Origin: Pandoraea thiooxydans
Lineage (GTDB): Bacteria > Pseudomonadota > Gammaproteobacteria > Burkholderiales > Burkholderiaceae
DNA: 64,000 bases
Assembly (NCBI RefSeq): GCF_001931675.1
Contig: NZ_CP014839.1
Span: forward strand, 3,348,001-3,412,000
Reading direction: 5' to 3'
Shown here: positions 1 to 8,048 of the stretch, piece by piece
Layout of the letters: every line of letters starts with the position of its first letter
Position numbering within the stretch: position 1 is the first letter of the stretch
Made by a program: the position numbers and the translations under genes
The notes under the pieces: generated by a model
The model's input: only the letters and a program-made list of their open reading frames with translations
Databases searched by the model: none
Told to the model about the DNA's origin: nothing

Positions 1-214
1 CAGTGGTGTCCTCTCCATTGAGAAACACCTTTCCGGAGGTTGGAGGAATCAGCCGATTGATCATTTTCAGCGAGGTAGTTTTCCCACAACCGGAAGGCCC
101 AAGGAAAACGCAGATCTCGCCCTCCGGGACGGTCAAGCTGACGGAGTCGACCGCCGTGAATTGGGTGCCGTCCTTCTGGGAGAAGGTCTTGGTGAGTTGC
201 TCGAGTCTGATCAT
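1..214 (-). CDS. Osmoprotectant ABC transporter ATP-binding protein (5' part only)
   Basis: The first 71 codons of an ABC ATPase run off the left edge of the window. The start is the ATG at 214-212, two bases after the stop of the permease gene upstream. The Walker A motif GPSGCGKTT is at about residues 39-47, preceded by an N-terminal beta-strand region typical of ABC nucleotide-binding domains, and the segment [11 protein letters not shown] that follows resembles the OpuA/OpuC/ProV group. The operon context (two OpuCB-like permeases and a glycine betaine-type binding protein) makes it the ATPase of a quaternary-amine/osmoprotectant importer of the YehZYXW or OpuC kind, acting on the cytoplasmic face of the membrane. 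Walker B, the signature motif and any CBS domains lie outside the window, so integrity cannot be judged. Confidence 0.88.
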   Translation of the reverse strand, partial: MIRLEQLTKTFSQKDGTQFTAVDSVSLTVPEGEICVFLGPSGCGKTTSLKMINRLIPPTSGKVFLNGEDTT

Positions 215-216
215 GA

Positions 217-864
217 TTATCGAATTCCTTTGGGCGTAAGGGCGCGCTGCAGGCGATTGAGCAGCCAGTCAGCGACGATCGCCAACAGGCTGACCATCAC
301 CGCACCGACCACCAACTGGCGAATATCGCTCTGACTGATGCCGCGCAGAATCAGCACCCCCAGGCCGCCCGCGCCGACCACGGCGGCAATCGCCATGACG
401 CCGATGTTCATCACGACCGCAGTGCGCACACCGCCCAGAATGACGGGCACGGCCAACGGCAAATCGACCAACCGCAGACGCTGCCAGAACGTCATGCCGA
501 TCCCGATGCCGGCCTCCTTGATGCTCGCGTCGATGTGCTGCAAGGCCAGACAGGTGTTGCGCATGATCGGCAGCAATGCATACAGAAATACGGCCGCTAC
601 CGCAGGCGCATAGCCGATGCCTTGCCCGATATGCGAGAGCACCGGGATCATCAGCCCGAAAAGTGCGATCGACGGAATCGTCAGCACGACGGTGGCCAAT
701 CCCAGCACGGCACCCGACAGCCACCGGTAGCGCGTGACCAGGATGCCCAACGGCACCCCGATCAATACGGCGCAGCCGACTGCCACACCCACCAGCATGG
801 CGTGCTCAAGCGTCAGATGCAGAATGCGGTGCAGGTTGGCGAGCAGGTATGTCAGGATGTCCAT
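217..864 (-). CDS. Osmoprotectant ABC transporter permease (OpuCB/YehW-like)
   Basis: An inner-membrane permease of 215 residues, the usual size for the short permeases of OpuC/Yeh-type importers. About five to six hydrophobic segments are visible. A binding-protein-dependent transport signature is present around [14 protein letters not shown], the EAA loop that contacts the ATPase. The ATG at 864 is preferred over a TTG two codons upstream. The gene lies between the binding-protein gene (40-base gap) and the ATPase gene (2-base gap), so it is almost certainly co-transcribed. It would form the channel together with the second permease of the operon. The frame is intact; because the binding-protein gene is interrupted, the complete importer may not work. 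Confidence 0.88.
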   Translation of the reverse strand: MDILTYLLANLHRILHLTLEHAMLVGVAVGCAVLIGVPLGILVTRYRWLSGAVLGLATVVLTIPSIALFGLMIPVLSHIGQGIGYAPAVAAVFLYALLPIMRNTCLALQHIDASIKEAGIGIGMTFWQRLRLVDLPLAVPVILGGVRTAVVMNIGVMAIAAVVGAGGLGVLILRGISQSDIRQLVVGAVMVSLLAIVADWLLNRLQRALTPKGIR

Positions 865-904
865 GGGCAAGTCCGGCTCAAATCAAAGAGCGGTGTCGTG
901 ATAC

Positions 905-1807
905 TCAAATCAGGCCTTGCGCGCGCAGGAAGTCTGCGGCCACTTTGTTCACCGGCTGCTTGTCGATGTCCACTTCAGCGTTGAGCTTCGTCATTACCTT
1001 GTCATCGAGCTTGGCCGACAGGGCGTTGAGCTGTTCGGCCAGCTTCGGATATTTCTTCAGCGTGGCCTCACGCACCACGGGCGTTGCCGCGTAGGCGGGG
1101 AAGAAATGCTTGTCGTCCTTCAACACTTTGAAGTCGAAGCCCTTGTTGCGGCCGTCGGTCGTGTAGACCAGCCCGATCTGAACCTGACCATCGCGCAGCG
1201 ACGTGTAGACCAGGCCCGGATCCATCTGCCGGACATGCGAGCGCTTGAAACGGAAACCATAGAGCTTTTCCATCGGCCGCAGACCATCGGGACGACCGAC
1301 GAATTCCATGTCCGAGGCGAATACATAATTCTTGACCTTGGGGTCGGTCTTGAGCTTCTTCACGAGATCGGACACCGAGTCGATGCCGTCCGCCTCGGCC
1401 ACTTTGCGCTACATTGCGAACGCGTAGGTATCGTTGAGATCGGCCGGGTTGAGCCAAATGAGCCCGCGTTTCGCGTCGAGTCGTTTGACCGTCTGGTAGG
1501 TCGCGTCGCGATCGAGCTTGGTTTTGATTTTGTCGTAGACGATCAGCGCCGTGCCGGTGTACTCCCACGCCACATCCAACTGTCCGTTGACCAAGGCCTG
1601 ACGCATCACAACGCTGCCCAGACCATTCTTCAAATCGACTGAATACCCCTTGGCTTCCAGGTATTGGGACGTCATCGAGGAGAGCAGCAACTGCTCGGTG
1701 AAATTCTTGCCGCCCACGGTGATATCGGCCGCTGCGGCGTGAAGACTGAAAACGGCGGCGAACAGCGCCCCGAATGCGAGAGAGCAGCGTGTGAATAGTT
1801 TTTTCAC
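905..1807 (-). pseudogene. Osmoprotectant ABC transporter substrate-binding protein, interrupted by one in-frame amber stop
   Basis: Two collinear fragments in the same frame are separated only by a TAG at 1411-1409 (codon 133 of about 300). The first begins at GTG 1807 with a good ribosome-binding site (AAGGA) and a signal peptide ending near HAAAA, then continues ADITVGGKNFTEQLLL, the hallmark start of glycine betaine/choline-binding proteins of the OsmF/OpuCC family. The second resumes with RKVAEADGIDSVSDL and ends FLRAQGLI. No bases appear lost: alignment to the family would be continuous if TAG replaced a sense codon, for example CAG. It sits between the two permease genes of the operon. 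It is called a pseudogene because translation should stop about 44% of the way through; suppression, readthrough or a base-calling error remain possible. Confidence 0.85.
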
Positions 1808-1863
1808 TGTGAATTCCTTATGAAATGAACAACGACGGAAATCGTCCGGCTTGCATCGCGCAA

Positions 1864-2586
1864 TCACCGCGATAGACCGCGACGCTCGAACATCAGTTGA
1901 CTGCCGAAGGCCACCAGGCCATCGAGCACGATCGCCAGCAGTGCGGTGCCACCGGCGCCCAACAGCAGTTGGCTCTGATCGTTGAGATAAATGCCGGGAA
2001 AAATAAGGGCGCCCAGGCTGGTGGCGCCGATCAGGAATGCGAGCGGCGCAGTGCCGACATTGATCACCAATGCGGTACGCACGCCGCCCATGATGACTGG
2101 CATCGCATTGGGAAGCTCGACCTTGAAAAGGGATTGGAGCGGAGTCATCCCCATGCCGCGGGCCGATTCACGCAGCGCGGGCGACACCTGCCGCAGTCCC
2201 TCGAAAGTGTTGCGCACGATCGGCAACAGCGACGCGAGCCACAACGCAAGTACCGCCGGGCGATCGCCGATGCCAAGCACCGCCATCGACAGCGCCAGTA
2301 CGGCCAGCGACGGCAGCGTGTTGCCAACATTGAAAATTTGCATCACGCGTTCGGCCTGCTTGCTGAACAGGGGCCGGCTCAACACGATTCCCGCCGGAAT
2401 ACCGGTGAAGAGCGCGAGCACCATCGAGCGTCCGACCAGACTCAGGTGCGCGATGACGTAGTACTGGAGATCGTCCCGGTAGTCGGCAATGACGTCAAGG
2501 CCGATCCACCAGACCAGACCGGCTGCGAGCGCAGCGATCAGGACCACCCCGAGAATAAATTTTTGATAATGCTTCGCCACGTTCAT
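1864..2586 (-). CDS. Osmoprotectant ABC transporter permease (first gene of operon)
   Basis: A 240-residue inner-membrane permease of the OpuCB/YehY family and the first gene of the minus-strand operon. The start at ATG 2586 (MNVAKHYQKF) is preceded by AAAGGGAG at proper spacing; a longer frame reaching 2646 has no such site. A cytoplasmic-membrane anchor comes first (FILGVVLIAALAAGLVWW), followed by further membrane segments and the EAA-type loop near LRESARGMGMTPLQ. It is paralogous to the downstream permease, in keeping with importers that use two different permease subunits. No regulator gene is adjacent. The region upstream has no gene for 1 kb. Confidence 0.88.
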   Translation of the reverse strand: MNVAKHYQKFILGVVLIAALAAGLVWWIGLDVIADYRDDLQYYVIAHLSLVGRSMVLALFTGIPAGIVLSRPLFSKQAERVMQIFNVGNTLPSLAVLALSMAVLGIGDRPAVLALWLASLLPIVRNTFEGLRQVSPALRESARGMGMTPLQSLFKVELPNAMPVIMGGVRTALVINVGTAPLAFLIGATSLGALIFPGIYLNDQSQLLLGAGGTALLAIVLDGLVAFGSQLMFERRGLSR

Positions 2587-3602
2587 GCTCCCTTTTGGGT
2601 CGGCAGCGATGCGCGAAACAATGCACATCGCGGTCAAGCATGACAACTTATAGCTGCCTTGCGCTGTAACGATCTGTTCCGAAGGCCTGACATAGGCTAC
2701 GGAGACCGACTAGACGTCGTCGAAACGACATGAGAGACAAGCTTCGGCATCATGAATGCCTTGGCGTCTCGATACACCTTCATTGAAAAGGCGCGAATTT
2801 CTAAACCAGCAAATGGGAATCTGGCAGGTTTATGGGCTGCCCACCAAGCGGTGAGTACGCAGCAATTTTTTGTTTACCGAACGAATCGGCTTTTTTATTT
2901 TAAGCCAAAAGTGGATGGATAGTAAAGCACTTATAGTTTTACGATATTTATTCGGAATACTATCTTATTTTTTCTTGTGCAAAATTACATAAGGTAGCGA
3001 GGGTAACATTTACCTATTTTAATAAATTCTGCGGCTCTCAAGCTGGCACGCCGTCAAAGACCTAGTGATCTCGCTCGTTTGGAAAATATTAGTGGATAGC
3101 CCCACTGCCATACGGCAGCGGGGCCGCCGAAGAGCGCAGCATATAACTTTCACCGCATTGCGGTGAGCGCCGCGCTGACGTCGATCTCGCCAACTGCACG
3201 ACTCCTTCGCAGGCATCACATCGTGGATTCTCCCCATCGCTGAGATGAAGAACGCTGAACCGTAGCAATACCGATTTCTCATAAGCTTCGCCTCGACGAA
3301 TCCCAAACGCGGACTTGCGGCAACCGCACGACGCGGATGTCCGCTCATCTCGCAAACTCCCTGACACCTCAGGTTTTTCCCGCCGCAACCCGACTTGCAT
3401 TCGCAAAACTCAATGAGATCCTGAATTTGCCCTGTGGCTTCGATGCCCAGGCAGGTGTGGATCGATCTGTACGTTGTCTCACAGTACGACGCCAAGTCGC
3501 CGCTCGCCTGCCTGCCTCTGTCTGAAGCCACTGGGTTCCGCAATCTCGGGGCATGACCGCCTTCACAGGCGAGCTTGCCTCTCACTTCAGGAGCGCTTTG
3601 CG
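2587..3602. other. Gene-poor stretch: AT-rich segment and paired hairpins
   Basis: About 1 kb lies between the start of the osmoprotectant operon and a small plus-strand gene. Bases near 2860-3030 are clearly AT-rich against a GC-rich background, with several runs of T and A. Two hairpins follow at 3099-3124 and 3150-3166. An open minus-strand frame of 197 codons (3019-3612) covers much of this stretch, but its product is rich in Cys and Arg, shows no recognisable domain and has no good ribosome-binding site, so it is not called. The operon promoter should lie within the first 100-150 bases. No RNA gene was recognised. Confidence 0.6.
3099..3166. repeat. Two adjacent hairpins
   Basis: Hairpin 1 pairs 3099-3109 with 3114-3124 (10 of 11 pairs, one A-C mismatch, loop ATAC). 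Hairpin 2 pairs 3150-3156 with 3160-3166 (7 pairs, loop ATT). Neither is followed by a T-run on either strand, so they do not look like simple terminators. They border the AT-rich segment. Their role is unknown. Confidence 0.45.
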
Positions 3603-3716
3603 ATGAACCCACAACCCCAATGGTGGCAGGCCCTGCTCGACGAGCTCTGGCAGATCCTGCACGAATTTTTCCGCCCCCTGATCACCGCGCTCCAGTGGCT
3701 GCGCCGGCGCAAGTAG
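3603..3716 (+). CDS. 37-residue Trp-rich amphipathic peptide
   Basis: A short frame begins at ATG 3603 with AGGAG about nine bases upstream and ends at TAG 3714-3716. The product has five Trp and two Phe in 37 residues, a regular hydrophobic/polar alternation (WWQALLDELWQILHEFF) compatible with an amphipathic or membrane-associated helix, and a basic end RRRK. No family is recognised. It lies 47 bases upstream of a gene for an Arg-rich protein and on the same strand as a membrane-anchored double AAA+ ATPase, so the three may form one unit. Support for coding is the ribosome-binding site, the non-random composition and the operon-like position. Membrane interaction is inferred from composition only. 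Confidence 0.6.
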   Translation: MNPQPQWWQALLDELWQILHEFFRPLITALQWLRRRK

Positions 3717-3763
3717 GCCTTGGCCTGATCCCTTGCCCGATTCCTCTCGTCACTGGAGCCCCT

Positions 3764-4048
3764 ATGCGCATCAAACACTTTGTTTTCGGCCCCAACGGCC
3801 GCCGTGTCGTTCAACTGACTCAGGACCACACCACCCTCGCGCTCGATGCAGCGATTCCCGCCTCGGCACTCGCCGCCTGGCACCGTCGACTGCGTGCCGA
3901 TCTGGCCCGCCCCCTAGCTCGCCAACGCCGCCTGCGGCGGCAGGACCAGCGCCGTCGCTTCGAGCCGGTGCGCACCCACCGTCGTCGGATCCGTACGCAC
4001 CGACTCGTTGGTGTGCCGCTGCGGCGCGCGCGTCAGGTCGTGCGCTAA
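3764..4048 (+). CDS. Arg-rich small protein, function unknown
   Basis: A 94-residue protein starting at ATG 3764; a plausible ribosome-binding region (ACTGGAG) lies about eight bases upstream. The first 40 residues (MRIKHFVFGP, then AIPASALAAW) look like a small ordered segment with beta-strand and helix character. The remainder is extremely basic: about 25 Arg in total, clustered in RRLRRQDQRRR and HRRRIRTHR. Such tails commonly bind nucleic acid or act as ribosome-like extensions; that is inference. No family is recognised. It lies between the Trp-rich peptide gene and the AAA+ gene, 136 bases from the latter, on the same strand. High GC content alone can generate Arg-rich frames, which lowers confidence. 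Confidence 0.5.
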   Translation: MRIKHFVFGPNGRRVVQLTQDHTTLALDAAIPASALAAWHRRLRADLARPLARQRRLRRQDQRRRFEPVRTHRRRIRTHRLVGVPLRRARQVVR

Positions 4049-4184
4049 AGCTGCCGATTTTGATGCGTTGTGCCACGCCCGAGGCCGACTTGCGTTGGCG
4101 CCTTTGGGTTGGACACTGAACATCAGGAGGCGCCCACGCCGTCAAGGCTCCGCCTCCGTCGACAACTACAAAGCCGAGGTCATC

Positions 4185-6326
4185 ATGAAACCACGTTACG
4201 CTCGCCCCCTGCAGGGCATCCGTCTTCTCGCCATACTGGCCAGCCTGGCGGGCCTCTTCACTCAACTGCCCGGGGTCGCTCACGCCGGCGCGCTCCAGCA
4301 AGCTACGCTGCTGGGCTCGACCGTTGCCGCAGCCGCCCTCATCTGGCTGCCGAACCCGCGAGTGCGCGGCTGGAACTGGACGGCCTTCCTGGTGCTGTGG
4401 CTGGGGGCGGGTCCCCTGGTCTGGGAGTGGTCCTTCTTCAGCATCCCGGCCGCACTCCTCCTGGCCGATGCCAGCCGGCGACTATGGCGCCTGCACCGCA
4501 GCGCGGCCGTGCCCCGTATCGAGATCGTCGGCACCCAGGTCTGGATTCCGGTGGTCATGAAGATTCGCCCGTCGGTGCCGATGGCCGACGCTGCCGATGC
4601 TTCTGCTCTCTACGCACCGGCCAATCCGGTTGAGCATTCGGCCCTCGCGGAGCGTCCTGAGCCCGTCACCCCCAAGACACCCGTGACGCCGGCGGCCCCC
4701 ACCGGCCCAGTGCCGCGCCCAGCACCTGCGGCACCTCCTGCGGCCCCACCCGCGAAACCCGTCGCTGCGCCGACTGCCCAGCCAGTCGCGCAACCCGCCT
4801 CACCCGTCTATGACTTCAGTGACAACGTGAGCCAGCCCCGCTATACCTTTGCAGATGTCGTCGGCATGCGCTCGACCAAGAAGCGCCTATGGGGCGCGGC
4901 CCAGGACATCATCGAGGCGCAGGGCAAGCCCCGTAACGGGATCCTGCTCTTCGGGGAGCCGGGCAACGGCAAGACGCTCTTTGCCGAAGCGCTGGCGGGC
5001 CAATTGGGCATTCCCTTCCTGTCGATCGCTTATGGCGACGCTGCCTCGAAGTGGATCAACGAAACGCCCCAGAAGGTCAAGGCTGTGTTTGCTGCGGCGC
5101 GCAAGATCGGCACCTGCGTGCTCTTCATCGATGAGATCGACTCGTTCATCAAGAGCCGGGGCGATCTCACGTATGCGATGGATCGGGATCTGACCAATGT
5201 GATGCTCACCGAGATCGTCGCGCTACGGGGCTCCCGGGTCATCCTGGTGGCGGCCACCAATTGGCTGGACGCGCTCGATGCGGCCGGCAAGCGCGATGGC
5301 CGGTTCGACTTCAAGATTGAGATTCCGGCACCGGACCTCAAAGCACGTCTGGCGCTCCTGTACCGGGCAATCGTCGATGAGCTGGGGGTGGAGGCCATCG
5401 ACCGGTCGGCGCTTCAGGCGCTGGCCGGCCGCTGGGAGGGGTTCAGCGCGGCGCGCCTGTCCGCCCTAGGGGGCCAGTTGCGCGAGATGCGACGCGATGG
5501 CCTGTTCGCGGGGCCCGTCACGTTCGAGGTCGGCATGCGGGCGATGCGTTTGTTGCAGGGCCGACGGGGTCAGTTGCCGGAGAACGTCAAGGCGATCGAG
5601 GAAATCATCCTGCCTGACGCTTCACGGGATCTGCTATCTGATCTGGCCTTCAAGATGGAGCAACTCGAGGATCTGGAGCAGCTCGGCGCGAGCTTGCCGC
5701 GGGGGCTGATCTTTACCGGCCCGCCGGGAACGGGCAAGACGCAAGCCGCGATGGCGCTGGCCAAGGCAAGCGGCTGGGCGTTTCTGAAGCTCACCGGGGC
5801 GCAGATCATTGCCGACCCCAGTGCCTGGGACAAGTTGTACCGGGAAGCGTGCGACATTCGGCCGGCGATTGTCTTCATCGATGAGGCCGATGGCATCCTG
5901 CAGGATCGGCGGGTGACGAATTACGGGATGTTGACCGAGAAGATCCTGACCACGATGGACGGTGCGGGCGGACGTATGCGGGATGTGATGTTCATCGCTG
6001 CCACCAATTACTACGAGCGCATCGACTCGGCGGCGCTGCGCGGCGGGCGGTTCGAGGAGAAAGTGGTCTTCGACGTGCCGGGGCCCGAGGCGATGGCGGA
6101 CTACGTCTACACCGCGCTCGACAAGAAGCTGGGAGATCGCTGGCAGGTCTCGTCCGAGGTGGTGAACCTGCTCACCGAACGGGTGACGGGGCGCTCGATT
6201 GCCGATGCCGATGCGGTGATCGAAAAGACGCTGGCCGCCGCTGCGCTGCGGCGGATTCGAGATCGGACGACCGATATTCGAGTCGCCGATGTCGAGGCGG
6301 GGGTGCGGGCTGTTGTGGTCGCGTAG
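4185..6326 (+). CDS. Membrane-anchored protein with two AAA+ ATPase domains
   Basis: A 713-residue protein; ATG 4185 is chosen because it opens a basic-then-hydrophobic N-terminus, although the frame extends upstream to 4008. Layout: hydrophobic segments at about 11-30, 41-55 and 66-93; a long Pro/Ala-rich linker at about 150-207; AAA+ domain 1 with Walker A GEPGNGKT (267-274), Walker B VLFIDEID (312-319) and sensor AATN; AAA+ domain 2 with Walker A GPPGTGKT (522-529), Walker B IVFIDEAD (572-579), AATN and the arginine-bearing RGGRFEEK. Both ATPase sites look intact. The double AAA+ plan resembles VAT/Cdc48/FtsH-like remodelling enzymes, but no protease or N-domain is visible, so substrate and process are unknown. 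Two small unknown genes precede it. Confidence 0.85.
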   Translation: MKPRYARPLQGIRLLAILASLAGLFTQLPGVAHAGALQQATLLGSTVAAAALIWLPNPRVRGWNWTAFLVLWLGAGPLVWEWSFFSIPAALLLADASRRLWRLHRSAAVPRIEIVGTQVWIPVVMKIRPSVPMADAADASALYAPANPVEHSALAERPEPVTPKTPVTPAAPTGPVPRPAPAAPPAAPPAKPVAAPTAQPVAQPASPVYDFSDNVSQPRYTFADVVGMRSTKKRLWGAAQDIIEAQGKPRNGILLFGEPGNGKTLFAEALAGQLGIPFLSIAYGDAASKWINETPQKVKAVFAAARKIGTCVLFIDEIDSFIKSRGDLTYAMDRDLTNVMLTEIVALRGSRVILVAATNWLDALDAAGKRDGRFDFKIEIPAPDLKARLALLYRAIVDELGVEAIDRSALQALAGRWEGFSAARLSALGGQLREMRRDGLFAGPVTFEVGMRAMRLLQGRRGQLPENVKAIEEIILPDASRDLLSDLAFKMEQLEDLEQLGASLPRGLIFTGPPGTGKTQAAMALAKASGWAFLKLTGAQIIADPSAWDKLYREACDIRPAIVFIDEADGILQDRRVTNYGMLTEKILTTMDGAGGRMRDVMFIAATNYYERIDSAALRGGRFEEKVVFDVPGPEAMADYVYTALDKKLGDRWQVSSEVVNLLTERVTGRSIADADAVIEKTLAAAALRRIRDRTTDIRVADVEAGVRAVVVA

Positions 6327-6499
6327 CTGCCTGGACTGCCCTTTGTGAGAGTGGTCTATAAATCAGGGCTGCCAGGCGATGGGCGTTTGGCGAATGCGTT
6401 CGCCGAGGTCAACCTTTGATGGTGCCTTCTCGCCTCATTTTTCTCTTTCACCTCAGTGCGGCTTAACGGCGGCTTGCGAGGTAAAGCGGCCGCCCGAGC

Positions 6500-6513
6500 G
6501 GCGAGCGCTCGCC
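6500..6513. repeat. Perfect 14-bp palindrome
   Basis: GGCGAGC followed directly by GCTCGCC. A second, shorter inverted repeat (GGCGAA, loop TGCG, TTCGCC) lies at 6389-6404. No T-run follows either, so terminator function for the AAA+ gene is not supported. High GC content makes short palindromes fairly likely by chance. Confidence 0.3.
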
Positions 6514-6621
6514 CGCGCCCAATCTGGATACGCCGCCTTCGGCCTATTTTCGCTGGTGACAATGCTTGTGGTAGCCAAGTGGCCGACCGGTTACCAATTA
6601 GCGACTCAAGAATTTCAGGCA

Positions 6622-6708
6622 CTGCGGGGGCCTGTCCGACGCAACCTGTCGCTGCGGGGGCCTGTCCGACGCAACCTGTCGCTGCGGGTGCTACTCCACG
6701 CAACGCAG
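6622..6708. repeat. 30-bp tandem repeat, two identical copies plus a degenerate third
   Basis: Unit 1 is 6622-6651 and unit 2 is 6652-6681, identical base for base and beginning CTGCGGGGGCCTGTCCGACG. A third, diverged copy runs from 6682 to about 6708, keeping CTGCGGGTG and the later CCACGCAAC-like part. The unit length is divisible by three, so frames through it are periodic, but no supported gene contains it. It could be a small VNTR or protein-binding iterons. Confidence 0.8.
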
Positions 6709-7062
6709 CCAGAACTGGGCGCACGTGCCGCGCTCACGCGCGACGCCATCGGAAATACCCAAACTAGCGTAGTGTGCGCTACACGAGGCGCTTTCGCTCA
6801 CCGTCATCCCAAAGCCCCCTCAGACTCTTTTGCCATTCGATAATGGCTGGGGCTTGCCACGAGCTAATTATTCGAGTACGCTTAGCCTGTCGTTCATTCG
6901 GCAAAATGTTTAATCGCCGCGATAACTCGCAGCGCACGCTGAAAAGCGCTTAAAGCTTGACCCGGTAGGTATGTTTTTCAATCGAATTCTTTGGTGAAAA
7001 TCTTTCACTTAGGTGTTCGTTGGCTCCTTTTTGCCGCCTTACGAGGCAAGTAGGGAGAGATC

Positions 7063-7116
7063 ATGAAAAACAGTCTTGCCGTGCCTGTCAGCACTCACAA
7101 GAGCCATCTGGCCTAG
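7063..7116 (+). CDS. Possible 17-residue peptide or gene remnant
   Basis: ATG 7063 is preceded by AGGGAGA at good spacing and opens a frame MKNSLAVPVSTHKSHLA that ends at TAG 7114-7116. The start context is better than those of most short frames nearby and resembles that of the downstream recombinase gene (GGAGCTAGATC before its ATG). It may be a real micro-peptide, a leader, or the surviving 5' end of a truncated gene. No family is recognised and no downstream frame continues it convincingly. Confidence 0.25.
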   Translation: MKNSLAVPVSTHKSHLA

Positions 7117-7324
7117 AATTGGCGGTTGTGTTTCGCCTGTTTTTGGTCTCTGTGGTTGAAATTTAGAACGGCCGGCTTGCCGGCATCAGTAAATTCAAAA
7201 TCTTCACTGAGAACGACACACTCGCTTCTACTGACGACTGCTATGGCACGTCGGACTTTAGAGGCTGAGCACAATCAAAGACAGCAAATGGATCGAGCAG
7301 TCAGTCGCTCCAACCCATTTTGGA

Positions 7325-7441
7325 ATGGGGCAGCGACTAGTTAGTGCTGCCTTACCGATTATGGTGGAAGAGTTGGCGCTCGAAATCGCGGCAGCAGCGC
7401 TGCTACGACAAGAAAATGTTGCCCAACTGTCAAAACCGTGA
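7325..7441 (+). CDS. Possible 38-residue protein or remnant of a longer gene
   Basis: The frame is open from 7262 (after TAG 7259-7261) to TGA 7439-7441. From ATG 7325 it reads MGQRLVSAALPI followed by a helix-like acidic/alanine stretch (EELALEIAAAALL). The 21 codons before the ATG also have protein-like composition (KDSKWIEQSVAPTHFG), suggesting the 3' remnant of a larger gene, possibly joined by a frameshift to a neighbouring frame that begins at ATG 7242. No family is recognised and no strong ribosome-binding site is seen. Confidence 0.25.
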   Translation: MGQRLVSAALPIMVEELALEIAAAALLRQENVAQLSKP

Positions 7442-8048
7442 CAAATCCAAAGCGATTCTCGGCTTGAATGCGGCGTTACTCGCCCATGTAAATCATAAAA
7501 ATAAATGGGATGCTTGCTCATACTCCCATTTCTCTGACTATCAATATTTTCATCAATCAAGAAACACCTGGTGCATTACGTGGCTTTTTGAGTATTTAAC
7601 GCCGCGCTTCACTTAGGGGTGGGCAGTCTATCTGCATTTTTTGACGTCGCCCTTTTCAAGCAACCAGATCGATTTTTCCGACAGCAGTCGCTTGGTCAAT
7701 CGATCGATCCAATCATGCCTCTCCAGGCATTCAAAAGTCCCGCCGAGCGCACGCTCGTCATTTGCACAGGACTCTACTGTGCAGATATCACCTTGCGGGA
7801 AAGCCAATCAAATCGAGTGCAGTTCGAAGCGTTCGCTCCGTGTTTTTTGGATGCCAAACTAAACACGCTTCCATTCTGCGCCTCGTAGAAAGCGACCTTT
7901 GATGCATCTGTCTCGACCCCCGGCCGGATTGCTAATCAAAGACGCAATGCCGACAGAAATACAGCCAATTGGTGGCTGGAAGGGGGTCTGTTCGAGCTAA
8001 GCGCAAGGCCGAACAGAATCCCTTTGCGCTTTCCGAAGGAGCTAGATC

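Larger units (their letters stand above)
6327..8048. other. 1.7 kb gene-poor stretch with repeats and short open frames
   Basis: Nothing of normal gene size is supported here. Visible structures are an inverted repeat at 6389-6404, a perfect 14-bp palindrome at 6500-6513, a 30-bp tandem repeat at 6622-6708, a 17-codon frame with a good ribosome-binding site at 7063-7116, and an open frame at 7262-7441 whose last 38 codons from ATG 7325 read like protein. Base composition shifts from GC-rich before about 6550 to distinctly more AT-rich after about 6850, continuing through the recombinase gene. This looks like a junction of horizontally acquired DNA or decayed genes. Confidence 0.6.

Noticed and set aside
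3019-3612. Open minus-strand frame of 197 codons in the gene-poor segment
   Set aside because: Odd Cys/Arg-rich composition, no domain, no good ribosome-binding site, and it covers both hairpins and the start of a better-supported plus-strand gene.
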